DNA of 64,000 bases, from contig NW_006917093.1 in the NCBI RefSeq assembly GCF_000516985.1, positions 3,596,001 to 3,660,000 on the forward strand, written 5' to 3'. The notes under the pieces are model-generated. The model was not told the DNA's origin. It did not search any database and worked only from the letters and a program-made list of their open reading frames with translations. Origin of the DNA: Pestalotiopsis fici W106-1. Its lineage: Eukaryota; Ascomycota; Sordariomycetes; Amphisphaeriales; Sporocadaceae. Of the stretch, positions 1 to 11,251 are shown piece by piece (the stretch's first letter is position 1; each line of letters starts with the position of its first letter). A program made the translations under genes and the position numbers.

Positions 1-765
1 AAATGACTGGCCGCGACTGCATATCAAGTATACCCTCTGATTGGACCGCACGGGAAACCAGGTTGCTGTGCATTGGTCGGAGGCAACAGCTTTCCCTCCC
101 TTGGGATACATCATATGTTCATATCCTCACAAGTCAAATCCCAAGTAACAGGATGATCCTTTCCCCAGCAATGGGAACAGGCAGAAGGAGGGATCAGCGT
201 AAAACTATGCCAAGAAATATGTCCCGGCCTGTCCAGCGCAGAGAGAAAGAGGTTCCTTGGCGCGGTCAGACTCATTCAACCTATCTTGTACCTACCTACT
301 TACACACGCAGCCCACCTACTGGCCTCTCGCTACATGGCACAAGGTCAGGTCGATAACTGAGGTAAGTATATGCTAACTAGAGGTGGCCATCGGAGCTCC
401 CTTGAGATATGTCACGATTTCATTGGAGTGACTCTCCCACCCCGCAGCCAAAGTGTAGCTCGTACACACGTAACAATACACACACCCATCATCTATTTAT
501 CTACATCCTCGCTCCCCCATAAGCGGCCGATATTACATTTCCCTCTCCCTTCCGTCCCTTGATCCTACAAATTCATCAGATTGTTTCCCCCTTGTCTCAC
601 CCCTTTCAACTTCTGACATCATAATCTCAGAGTAACACAAAGAACACCATTTTAACTGGGATAAGAACAAACTTGACCCAGAGCAAATCCATTTGAGAGG
701 ACTTTGAATCAACAACACCCACTCCAAGCATTTCAGATTACACTCTGCCACCAAACAAAATCACC
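1..765. other. Upstream region, no gene seen
   Basis: No convincing coding region is seen. The open frames here lack homology-like features and codon bias. The last 250 bases are rich in C/T and CACA stretches, as is usual for a fungal promoter and 5' leader, and probably serve the small gene starting at 766. Confidence 0.5.
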
Positions 766-1133
766 ATGGAAGGCGCTGCAGGTACGTTCTCTGCTGCGTG
801 GTCTTATTCTGTTACTTGTCACCATGACGGGTCGCGGAAACAGGCGTCTCGTTTCCATGCATGAATATTTTGCTTTTCTTTTCGAACAGTAGACTAATTT
901 TGACATGAATTTAGAGCAATATCGTCCGCAGGAGGACGGTTACACCCATGACGTAACGGGCACGACGGGAGCTCATCACGAACAGCCCCAGTTCACCAAC
1001 AGCTTCGCACCTGGCCAGACTGAGGCGCACTACGAGAACCCTATCGACGATGAGAGAGAGCGCAGCGGCTCCAAGGACTTTTCGCAGACTGACGAGTGGG
1101 GTGAGTAGCACCTTTGGCCCTTTTCTCTCTCTT

Positions 1134-1164
<31 letters not shown>

Positions 1165-1463
1165 ATTATAAGGGTGAATGCCAAGAGATGTCTTGGTTCA
1201 ACATGTCGATTGTCACATTACTGACACGAGTCAATCCGAGTATAGATGCATCCAAGGTCCCACCCTCGCGCTTCCAGCAGCGAAAAGGTTCGATACTCTC
1301 AACGCAGGGCTCGCGCGATGGCCATGTGCAGAAGAATAACGAACGCGACAAGGGCTTCCACGAGACACATCACAAGCTCTTTGGCAAGGTCAAGGAAAAG
1401 GCCAAGGAGGTGACGGGTGCCAGTCACCGCCGTAAGAGCAGTAGTGGAAGCAAGACAGATTAG
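766..1463 (+). CDS. Small hydrophilic, probably disordered protein
   Basis: The product is not recognised. The three-exon model is 766-781, 915-1100 and 1246-1463, giving 139 aa. The first intron (782-914) has donor GTACGT. The second (1101-1245) has donor GTGAGT, a CTGAC branch site 20 nt before its TATAG acceptor, and a TTG microsatellite inside. All phases close. The protein starts MEGAAEQYRPQEDGY, has no membrane segment or signal peptide, and is rich in Q, E, H, K, S and G. Its C-terminus (KLFGKVKEKAKEVTG, then a RRKSSS tail) is a lysine-rich amphipathic stretch followed by a basic serine tail. That composition resembles hydrophilin or stress-type proteins, but this is only an impression. 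The exon 2/3 junction gives QTDEWDASKVPPSRF. Confidence 0.7.
1134..1163 (+). repeat. (TTG)10 microsatellite in an intron
   Basis: Ten perfect TTG units lie inside the second intron of the small gene at 766-1463. They do not touch the donor, branch or acceptor, so length changes should be tolerated. Confidence 0.9.
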
Positions 1464-2053
1464 ATGACGTCTAACACACTGTCGAAACCTTATGTTTCTG
1501 TTGCGCGCGCTCTCGTTGTGGGTTCCTTTTGATTTCGGGCGGAACGCTTTGCGGGTGATTTCAGGTTCCGGGGTTTCAGAGGATGGGTGGAATCGACACT
1601 TGTCGTCGAGTTGCTAGACTCTTATCAGCTTATATACCATGCCTCCCCTGCCGTCGATGACTTTCTGTGGAAGAGGGTAAAATTGTACGGTTATGGTCAT
1701 GAGTTCCCTCTAAAAGATCCAGTTCGGAAACCATTAAGAAAAAAATTTACATAAGCAAAGATAAATGACATGCAATTGGCACGTATGCTCTACTGACTTT
1801 GCTATTGATGCTGGACACAATGCTAGAAACGCACGATGCCTTCACATAAACGGGTCATCACTCAGTGTTCCTATCAACTATGTACATGCTGCCAATGTAT
1901 GGCTTCAAAGATGCGAGAAAAAACAACAACAAAACCTCCCCAAACTTCAAAACTTTGACGGGTGCAAGAAAAGATGCCCGCTTCAAAAGCGCAAAGGCTA
2001 TACAGGCTGCAGCAGAAAAAACGATCTGCCAAAGAAGAAGTGTATGCGAATCG
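1464..2053. other. Convergent 3' intergenic region
   Basis: This lies between the stop codons of the small protein gene (+) and SYF1 (-). It should hold both 3' UTRs. No coding signal is seen. Confidence 0.5.
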
Positions 2054-4674
2054 TTATTCATCATCCATTCCATCGATATCGATCGCGTCCGGGTTGACGG
2101 CCTGCGCTGGCTGCTCGTCCTGCGCCAGTGTTCCGGTAATGCCTGTGCTGCTGGCCACGAAGCCGACTGGTGCGCGGGCCTGCCGTTCCAGCTGCTCCAT
2201 GGCGTCGGCCGTCTCCTGGTCCATCTCGCCGTCGGCAACCTGCTGCTTGGTGGCCTGGCTGCGGGCAATGGCCTGCGAGGCGATAAAGTTGACGTCGGTA
2301 TTCTTGAGCGCCTGTACGGACCGCTTGATGCGCAACATTTCGCGGTACGTGTCCTCGTTGCCGTGTTGTACCTCAAACTGCTCCCACTTGGTCCAAAAGG
2401 CCGGGTTGGTGCGCGGGTCGCAGAACTGCGAGGCGTGGCCGTAAATGGCTCGGGCTCGGTCAATTTCACCAAGACGCTTCTCCATGTCGGCAAACTTGAG
2501 ACACATGTCACGGGCCTCTTCGTCGGGTAGCGCGGCAATGGCTTGCTCGTAGATTCTGCGCGTCGACGGGAGACCAAAGTTGGACGCCGACTTTGTAATG
2601 TAAAAGTTGAACATGTCGGCGCGGTCCTCGTCCGAGACAGCCTGAGTAGCTCGGTCGTAGATGCGCATGGCGTGCCGTGCCAGCCCGCGCTCTTCCTCCA
2701 GATTGCCATACATGAGGTACAGCGTCTTTGCAAACTTGGGAGGGCAGAACTCAACCGCCTGCTCAAACAAGTCACGGAGACGTTCGATCCCCAGCTTACG
2801 GTCGACAGCCTTGGTGAGATATAGGTTCCAAAGCTCGAAAGCGACAGGCCAGCTGAAGAGATCAAGACCACGCTCGTAGATCCTGAAAGAATCCTCGTAG
2901 TACTGATGCTCCTCTAGCAAGTTGGCATAGTTGACCACAGTCTGTGGAGTGGCGATGCGCAGCTCGAATATGCGCTCGTAAACCTTCTTGGTCTCCTCGA
3001 GCGAGGAAACTGATTCCACCAGGTCAACGTAGAAGCTCCACAGCTTCCAACTCTTGTGAACCCTCTGCTGTGGGGACAGCGTCTCGTCAAAGTAATCCAC
3101 CGTCGACCTCTTGGGTGCTTGCACGGCCTTGGCCATGATTCTGACTGCCTCATCAAAGTTCTCGTTCCGAAGCTCCATCTCGGCCCATTCGATCCACATT
3201 TCAGCCAATTCAGCCACCGACTTGAAGGGAACCTTGACAGCTTTTTCCATAATGACTCTGGCATTTCGAATATCCCCGCCAGACTCGTAGAACTTTGCAT
3301 AGTTGGCCCACAGCTGATGGAATGGACCGACAGCCTTCTTTGGTTGGATAGCAGCAATAGCGTTTGTATATGTGTCGACCACTTCCTGTTTGTTGTCGCC
3401 CCAAAGAGCTACCCTCTTCTCCCATTCTGCCACGTTATTGGGGTTTTGTCGCAGCACCACGTCGTTGAGCAGGAATGGTCTCCGATCCATCAATTGCTCG
3501 AACCGCATCATGCGAATATCGAGATCAAAGTCGGCATCTTCATCTTCATCGCCGCCCTCTGCTCTCTTCGATGCCATTTCCATGAGCGCACCAATGATTG
3601 ACTCTTCAAACTCGGCATATGTGTCAAAGACCAGGGTGAAATCACGGACTGTCATGACAGTTGTCACACCTTCCTCGAAGATATCTCTTGCGCGCTCAAA
3701 ACTTCCTCTCCTGGCCCAGTAAGTTGCCAGACCACAGAACAACTTGCCCCTCTGGTCAGGAAATCTATCGATGCCGCTGCGAATAATACCTTCCACGTCG
3801 ATGCCCGTCTCATGTCCGGTTTCGATTTCGGTGGCGTGCTCAACCAGTAGGTCGACCATTTCGCTCCACAGCTCGTAGTGTCCCTTTCCATGCTTGCTGT
3901 TGAAGCGTGGATTGTTGAGAATGTCAATATACTTCTTGACGGCCTCTGTATACAATCCAACCTGAATCAGGAGCTCGATAAAGTCCTCGGCATCCTCGGG
4001 ATGTACTTGCATATATCGCCGCCAAATCTTGACTGCCGTTTCGCCGGCCGCCGAGTTCGCAAACGGTCGGAACAGCGCCCAGATTCTGTTGTGCTGGGTG
4101 ATGGGAAGCGCGCGGAGGGCTCGGTCGAACGTTCGGCGCGTCAATGTGACTAGTGGTTGCTTGAGCAAGAATTTCAGGTACATCTCCCATATTCTTGGCA
4201 TTTTGTTGAGCAAGATGAGCGCGCGCTCAAAGAGCGCATTCACCTTTCGGTATTCCGCAGCAAAGACCGCGGCATTGAGCTTGGCAACATGTTTGGTCCG
4301 GAATTGCAAATACTGCGTACCTGTCAGCTTGATTCACGTGGGCCAGTTGTAGAGGATTTTCGGGTTCCACTCACCATTTTCCAGAGCTTGTATGATCGCG
4401 GGAGTTGCACGCAAGCTCGTTCGAGGACGAAGGCTTGCTCTTGCACCGTGCCATGATGTAGTTTGAATTCAATGTAAGCAAGCCAAGGCTTTGTGCTACC
4501 CAAGTCTCGGAGGATATCTTGCTCATAGACGGCGTCTTCGTCGGACTAAGAAGCAAAAGTCAGCCAGCAGGAACCAGGGAGCAAGTCTCTGTGAAGGGCG
4601 CGTCAACATACCACCAAGTGAAGATCCGGCTTTCTCGTGGACGAGGCGCCGTTGGTGACCCCGTTGGGCGCCAT
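2054..4674 (-). CDS. SYF1: Pre-mRNA-splicing factor SYF1 (HAT-repeat protein)
   Basis: This is a component of the Prp19/NTC complex acting in spliceosome activation in the nucleus. Exons are 4612-4674, 4375-4545 and 2054-4312 (minus strand); introns are 66 and 62 nt. The product is 830 aa, the usual SYF1 length. It consists almost wholly of HAT/TPR-like helical repeats with the typical W...Y...E pattern, for example RSYKLWKMYLQFR, RIWEMYLKFLLK and FEQAVEFCPPKFAKTLYLMY. The N-terminal PWLAYIEFKLHHGTVQEQA block and the acidic C-terminal tail (DIDGMDDE) also fit. The start was chosen at the ATG in a good context (GCCCATGG). The frame stays open for about 22 codons upstream of it but has no other ATG, so an extra 5' exon cannot be excluded. 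Confidence 0.95.
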
Positions 4675-5527
4675 GGGCAGCGATTTTGTCGTCTGCGGTC
4701 CCTGTGCAAAGTTGAGGGCAATCGGTGGTGAGAGGTCGTCTTTGCGACTTGGGTTCAAGTCTCCCGTTCACAACATCGTACCCAAACCCCTTGCTTGCGT
4801 CTGGGAGTGAGATTGGAGGTGGGCTTGGGGAAACGGAGTTGGAGTAAGACGAAATAGTAGAAGAGTGGCTAGCTGGGTAAAGTATGTAGGCTGGAATGGT
4901 ATGACACGATGTGGCCTGCTGCTGCTACTGCAGGGCTACCTATCTCCGTCTGGTGGACTGGACTTTTGGGTGGTTTGTCGCGGGCGCCAACTATTTTTAC
5001 ACGCTGCTTGGCTGGTTGGCTGCACCTTGGGCACATTTCACAGCCTGCCGCGTCTCTTTGGGCGGGTCATTTGCCGAGATCCATGAATGTCCCACTAATT
5101 TGGGCGATTACAGGTCGTACTCTTTACATCCATAAAGAATGCGAGTACAGAGGTTGCAGTATCTTTATGCAATAAAATGAGCAATACCGCTATCTGAGCC
5201 ATGATAATTGCATTTGATTATATCAGAGGCTAGAGCACCTACAAGCTAGTGGGGGGCACCGCCTACTGAGGTTCACTTGGTCCTTTGGAGCTCAAGCTGG
5301 TACCACTACAGGCGCCTCCAAGGTCCTGAAGCATTGGTGGTGTTGATACAGTAGCTAACTATTGTCTCAATCACCTGTCCACTTGCTCAACGACGACCTC
5401 GGCCATCGACAACATCCTAGTCCATCCTTCTCATCTTCTCCTCTGTACTATTCATCGACCCCGAGCCACGGCTGTCGCCGTTGCTACTGTTCTCATAATC
5501 ACCCGATCGCCGTTGTAACCGCCCAGG
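4675..5527. other. Divergent promoter region SYF1/VMA8
   Basis: This 850-base region lies between the divergent starts of SYF1 (-) and the V-ATPase D gene (+). No coding region is seen. It ends in a C/T-rich leader before the + strand start. Confidence 0.55.
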
Positions 5528-6640
5528 ATGTCTGGCGCCGGAGTACGTCACTCGAGGCCAAAGACCGCAACTTCATGGTTGCTAACAAAGCATAGGATCG
5601 CGAGGCCGTCTTCCCGACGCGCCAGTCGCTTGGTATCATGAAGGCCAAGCTCAAGGGAGCCGAACAGGGACACAGTTTGCTAAAGCGCAAGAGTGAAGCT
5701 TTAACCAAGTATGTTTACTTGCATTGATAAACTTGCCTGTTGCTAATATATCGTCTTCCCTGCTAGGCGTTTCCGAGGTACTATCCAGCTTTCCAAGTAA
5801 AAATCGTTCCCAGGCAGTTATTGACGAGATTCGCAGACATCACCCGTAGAATCGATGAGGCAAAGCGAAAGATGGGTCGAGTCATGCAGATCGCCGCATT
5901 CTCCCTGGCCGAGGTCACATACGCAGTAGGAGGCGATATTGGCTATCAAGTACAAGAATCGGCCCGTCAGGCTCGTTTCCGAATCCGAACCAAGCAGGAA
6001 AACGTCTCGGGTGTGCTCCTACCCGCTTTTGAGAGCTATCAGACCGAGGGCAATAATGACTTTGGCTTGACCGGTCTTGGTAAGGGTGGTCAGCAGGTTC
6101 AGAGATGTAGAGAGACATATGCAAGAGCTGTGGAAACGCTGGTGGAACTAGCGAGTCTCCAGACTGCTTTCGTGATCCTGGACGAAGTAATCAAGGTGGT
6201 GAATCGAAGAGGTAAGAAACTCCCCCAGTGAGATGGAGCAATGAATGATCTGCTAACAGTTACAATAGTAAACGCCATGTAAGTGCCTCTCGGGAGATGA
6301 TACATTCTCGTGGCTTCATTGCTAACTATATACTAGTGAGCACGTTATCATTCCAAGAACGGAAAACACGATCAAGTGTAGGTTTGAGCCAACGAGCTTT
6401 GCTCTCAGACACTGACCATGCGATACAGACATCAACTCGGAGCTTGATGAGTTGGACAGAGAGGAGTTCTACCGTCTGAAGAAGGTTGCCGGCAAGAAGC
6501 AAAGAGATACTGCAGCTGCCGATGCAGAGATGAAGGCAAAGAAGCAGGCACAAAGAGACCAGGAGAACGTCACGCCTGAGGAGGATGACGCACCTGCTGA
6601 CATCCTAGCTTCGACTGAAGATGACGATGTCATTTTCTAA
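5528..6640 (+). CDS. VMA8: V-type proton ATPase subunit D
   Basis: This is the central-stalk rotor subunit of the V1 sector, which couples ATP hydrolysis to proton pumping at vacuole and endosome membranes. The seven-exon model is 5528-5542, 5596-5708, 5767-5777, 5837-6211, 6269-6278, 6337-6377 and 6429-6640, giving 258 aa. Introns are 51-59 nt. Two exons are only 11 and 10 nt long; both are needed to keep frame and to give the conserved sequences KRFRDITRRIDEAKRKM and VVNRRVNAIEHVIIPRTE. Family hallmarks are FPTRQSLGIMKAKLKGA at the N-terminus, long N- and C-terminal coiled-coil helices, and an acidic C-terminal tail after the ELDREEFYRLKKV block. Length matches the family. Confidence 0.95.
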
Positions 6641-7367
6641 ACCCCAGCAGTGAAACGGGGACAAACGAGGTTGACACAGTGTATATGATATGGCTTGCAT
6701 TATCAGCTTGTGGGCAAGTTTTGCAGTATGGACGCTTTTGCTTTGATAGAATTATGATACCGTGCTACAAGTAATTTTACTGCTTGCTCGATTCGAGAGC
6801 TTTGAATTTGGTGCTGCTGAGACTTGTGCAGTAAATATCTACGCATTACAAAGTCACTAGAAATGTTGTCCGCATCATACTTTTGAGAATATGAAGAGGA
6901 CTCTATCAACTCCGTCAGTAGAGTCCCGCAGCGCCTCAGAACATGCAATTTCTAAATCGGTAGGTCTGCCAACGTTCCAGTGAGGCTGAATGATCAGTGA
7001 AGCACCAGACTCACATTCAATCGCCGACTACAATCCATTACAAAGAGACAATGACCGCGAAACGTGAATAAAGGGTTGCAATAGAGACTTGGCTTCCCCG
7101 ACTCTTCGTGGAGATAAAGAACAATAAAAGGCAAGTGGACAATAAAGGCAATCTTTTGTGCCTATGTAACGAAAACAGCACACAAAAGCAGATATACCAT
7201 GTGAAAGATGCTTCGGGGGCCCTTGAATATGCGAGTCGCTCCACATCCACTTATATGTTCATCATACTGAATGACTAAATGTTCGTTTGTATACATGTCG
7301 TTTCCCTGATTATATATCAAGTTTCTTATTGATTACTAGCATCATTCTTTAAAAGCAAGAAATCAGC
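6641..7367. other. Intergenic region VMA8 to 385-aa gene
   Basis: This holds the VMA8 3' UTR and the upstream region of the next + strand gene. It is AT-richer than the flanking genes. No coding signal is seen on either strand. Confidence 0.5.
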
Positions 7368-8960
7368 ATGGCAGCACCCCCCCATCTCACCAACCCTTGG
7401 ATATCGCCTCCTCCATTTAATAACAACGGCGTCGGTGCAAATGCCTTCGCTGCTGGGCATTTTCCGCAACTGAATTTGGGACAGGCCAACGCACTCGAAA
7501 AGGTGCTGGCGAGCTTTTCTGATGCCGATAAGGGATACCCCAACGCGGAGCAGGTAGGAACTAGCCCCCTTATCCCGTCTATCTCGTGGTGTCTGGGACA
7601 GATCGTGATGCCGTGGTAATCGATGATTTAAGTCTCGGATCGGGATGCCACGAGAAAGGCTTATCATATCATTGATTTGAGTAAATACTAACATGACTTA
7701 CGCAGACAAATGTTGCTTTGGCACTGAATGCTGCTATTATGCACCGCGGTTCCGCGCGAGTAGGAGCAGTAAGCAATTTTCCTGGTTTCTTCCTGCAGTA
7801 ACTTTTGTTATATGTTTCATCACATGTACCCTGTTCTTTTCTAGCGTCCACTCGACAGTCGACACTCAAGAAAGACGCACTGGTACTTTACGCAAGACCA
7901 CGTAGCTATATGTATATAAGCTGCTGACTCGATTTCTCACAGTGGGCATTTTGCTTGGGTCTCATAAATGTTCTGAAAACTCACACATTTGAATTCCCAA
8001 ATGACCCTCAGTTGACTGAGGATCTTGACTGTCAGTGGACTCCCCTCGCGGGCGTCGGGGGACAGGCTGCGAGACGTACCCTTGGTGGACTGGAACTCCC
8101 TCGCATGAGATATCTATATGTGATACACCTTCACAAGGGGCGAACAGCCGGCACGAATGTCTACACTTTAACGATGTATGACCGAGAGGCAAGTGTATAC
8201 AGCTTTGAATCAAATCATGCTTATTGATGCTAACTCGTTTTGTATTAACAGTCTGGCAGAATGTCCTTTCACGATCCAGGGACGGGTGATGCAGCCCAAG
8301 CCGCCAATCGCCTAGCAGAGGTTACGGTTTTCGTGAGTGAAAGTCATCATTCTTACCATATGTGGAGAAGCGTTACTTGTGTGGCCTATATGGTGTCGTC
8401 GAGGGATACAGTACTAACTCTTGACCATTTTGTAGTGGAATATCAGTCGGAGCAACTTTGCCGGCTGCCCCGGCTTTGGAATGGCTCCCGCTGGTCCAGA
8501 TACGTTCTTGTACCAGCAGTTTGTCGACGTTGCCTGCATGAACCGAAAATCTCCCACCGGGGTCCCAAGGGTTGTGTCGACCTCGAGAAGGACCTTGTTC
8601 AATGTCCTCGCCTGGTGCGATATCCTTATACGCACGGCATATCAAGCCGGAGATATCTCCAATCACGGCAACATTCCCAATGATTTTGAACAAGCGTGTG
8701 GGTTTTACGGGACGGGCCATTTGTACGTGGCGCTCTTCTTACTTTTGATTCGGAACCATCAGGCCGGCGGGGTTCCGTTCACGAACGCGCACAATTTCAA
8801 TAACGAGAATGCCGTGTGGCTTGCCTACGGACTGCGGGCAAGTCAAAATGATGTGTTAAGACAACAGATTCATAACGCCGCCCGGTATTTTGCGGTTCCG
8901 ATTTGGCCTGCAGCGAATCCTGGTGCACCATTTACTTGGTTACAAGCGCTGGGAGGTTAA
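7368..8960 (+). CDS. Unrecognised 385-aa protein
   Basis: I do not recognise the family. The six-exon model is 7368-7553, 7706-7768, 7845-7901, 7943-8188, 8252-8332 and 8436-8960; every exon is a multiple of three, so all introns are phase 0. The protein begins MAAPPHLTNPWISPPPF. It has no obvious signal peptide. A mildly hydrophobic stretch (GTGHLYVALFLLLIRNH) sits near the C-terminus. Other recurrent-looking blocks are HWYFTQDHWAFCLGL, NFAGCPGFGMAP and LAWCDILIRTAYQAGD. The intron 7902-7942 is only 41 nt, very short. The donor of the next intron is ambiguous: a GC donor (AG|GCAAGT, ends exon at 8188) or a GT donor six bases later (ends exon at 8194) are both in frame and differ by two residues. 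The last exon reads cleanly to its stop. Confidence 0.65.
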
Positions 8961-9572
8961 ATAAGTTATGTATGGAGTATAGGCAGCAACTATCATAGTT
9001 TCCAAGTTACAGGTCTTTGGAGGGCAATTTTTTGAATGAGAGGATGTAAATACTAAGAAATATATCTCTGGGCCGCTCTAAAAGTTATAGACACATTGGA
9101 TATGTCGTGATTTCGACTGCCATAATGTTTACCGTCGAACCGATGAAGTGCCAGCCGAAGATTCTCGAGATAACTATAACGATGATGTCAGGGGACATGT
9201 GTTCATTTTCGAGGCTTCTCTAGATCCACTTCATTCGGATATGTACACGAATAGAGATGTACCTCACATGAACAGCACGTAATGCCGAGTGGATCGCCAG
9301 TCGCCTTCGGGGTTTGCGTGATCAAAGGTCGGGCTTTGAATCAAGGCGACTAGGATCGTCAAGAAGCCTTGCAACGCCAATCTCGGCAAGACTGGTTTAA
9401 TAGGGCAACCACACAATCAGGTGTGAGCTTCCAGACCATTCCACAGCCGTCTTCAAGGCTGCTGGCAAGAGGAAATAGAAGCGACTGGGTGTAAACATTG
9501 ATTTATGTCTGGAATTGAGCATCGGGTATCTATTGACAAAATCTTACAAGAATCTAATTTGGTAAACATGAT
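8961..9572. other. Convergent 3' intergenic region
   Basis: This lies between the 385-aa gene (+) and the RRM gene (-). It should hold both 3' ends. Nothing else is recognised. Confidence 0.5.
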
Positions 9573-10448
9573 CTACTGCCGCTGGTACGTTACCTTCATG
9601 AACTTGGTACCATCAGCCAGCGCCATGCCGGCCGTGTTCTCCTTGGCCGTGATGGCGCCCGCTTCAGCTTCGTATTCAACGAAAGCGATTCCGCGTCTAC
9701 CGGGCACAAGACGCACCTCCCTGAAGCCCTCGTAGCGGCCAAAGATGCCAGTGAGAGCTTCGACATCGTAGTCGTCGGGCAAATTCTGCACAAACAGGAT
9801 CTTGTTGGGCGGCAGATACTCGTCCGGCACCACCGTGTTGGCAGCAGGGCCAGTAGCCTTGAGGCCACCCGGGCGAGCCACCTTTGCTGGTCGGGCGTCT
9901 TGTGCAGGCGCGGCACCCGGACGCTTGAGTCTTTGTTGCTCTTGCGCAGCCTCGGCGGCCTTCTTCTTGTCTGTTTGCACAGATGTTAGCCCTGTTTTCT
10001 ATAACCTTATTTGCAGGGTTGGGACTGATCACGAACCCTTCTCTGCTAATCTTCTGCGCTTGTGGTGCTCAAACTCGTCGTCGTTTCCGGTGGTCTTGAC
10101 GGTAGCATCGCTGCGGGTTCTTGCCAGAGCGAGGTGCATGGGCTTCTCGAACAGCTCGAACCCTTGGACCTCCTCAATGGCCTTGAGCGCGGATTCAGGC
10201 TTGTCAAAGACGACGAAAGCCTGGCCCTTGGCCTTGAGGTTTGTCTTGGCGACAATGTCGATGATGTTGCCGTAGTCGGAGAAGACAGCCTCGAGCGCCT
10301 CCCGGAGCGGCTCTGGCTTGACGCGCTCCTCGAGGTTGCGAATGTAGACACTGTCGAGTATTTGTTAGTTGGAACACCATCAAAGCCAGGGACAGTATGT
10401 GTCGGAGTGCAATGACACATACGTGGCAATGGGCGGAGATGAAGCCAT
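9573..10448 (-). CDS. U1A/U2B''-type snRNP protein, two RRMs
   Basis: This is a spliceosomal snRNP protein binding a U1 or U2 snRNA stem-loop. Exons (minus strand) are 10423-10448, 10037-10350 and 9573-9970; the product is 245 aa. RRM1 (about residues 9-90) has RNP2 VYIRNL and RNP1 KGQAFVVF. A lysine/alanine-rich linker follows (EFEHHKRRRLAEKDKKKAAEAA). RRM2 (about 165-245) has RNP2 ILFVQNL and RNP1 RGIAFVEY and ends KFMKVTYQRQ, as in U1A and U2B''. Many fungi have a single protein of this type serving both snRNPs, so I do not choose between the two names. The 26-nt first exon is supported by exact frame closure. Confidence 0.93.
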
Positions 10449-11251
10449 TTTTGCTTGTATTCAGCTGAGCTTTGCGCACAGAGAACAATGAGGTTTGATG
10501 CGACACAAGAACAAGAAAGCCGACCGTGTGTGTACTGGTTGCAATGATCGAAATGATTGTAGCAGCCTTGCGCATGTGGGGCAATCTTTTAAATGCATAA
10601 ATATGTACCATCACAACCCTAGACACCCCAGATTGTAGTGTAGGTTCAATCGTGTCCGTTGAGGACTTGCAAGCCCGTGTATATTCCAGTAATCCCAAGT
10701 GAATAATTCATAATCCTAAGCCCATCGACCTGTAGTATCACATACTTTCAAATGGAAATATCATAACCATTTGCATCAATCCTGTTCTCGATTGCTGCTG
10801 CAGCATGATATCTCTCGGAAAGAAGCAATACTAGCATAGATTCATTCCAATTGCACCGCCCATTGTGAAAAAGCCAAAATTTTGGTAAAAGTCAAGGTTT
10901 GAACTATCATAAGAAGATTCCAATTATTAGTCACAAATATATACGTAGACGCAATATCGTGTGGTCGCGTGTTTGGAGTAGGTACATCTACGGCTTTGCT
11001 TTCGTCAGCCTTGCTAAACCTCCCTGATCAGATCTGGCCCCACCAACGGATATTTTGGTAGATTGACGTCGTGGTGGTGTGGACCCCAGAACTTCCGCAG
11101 GAACCGAGACTGCGTCGTCATTCTGTCCAAATTCCAGGAAGGGCGGATAGGCATCTACAACAGCATTATCATTCTCACCAACACTACGCGCGCTTTCACA
11201 AAGATACATCAGAATAGTCAAACCACAGAAATTACGACTAGAGTCCACAAC
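10449..11251. other. Divergent promoter region RRM gene/KEI1
   Basis: This 800-base region lies between the starts of the U1A/U2B'' gene (-) and KEI1 (+). No coding region is seen. A long AT-rich stretch occupies about 10680-10990. Confidence 0.5.

Noticed and set aside
3..562. Two + strand open frames (124 and 63 codons) at the left edge
   Set aside because: No codon bias, no motif, and they lie in a region that looks like promoter and leader of the gene at 766.
1858..2871. 337-codon minus-strand frame overlapping SYF1
   Set aside because: It is a shadow of SYF1 in another frame, with Arg/Ser/Pro-rich random-like composition.
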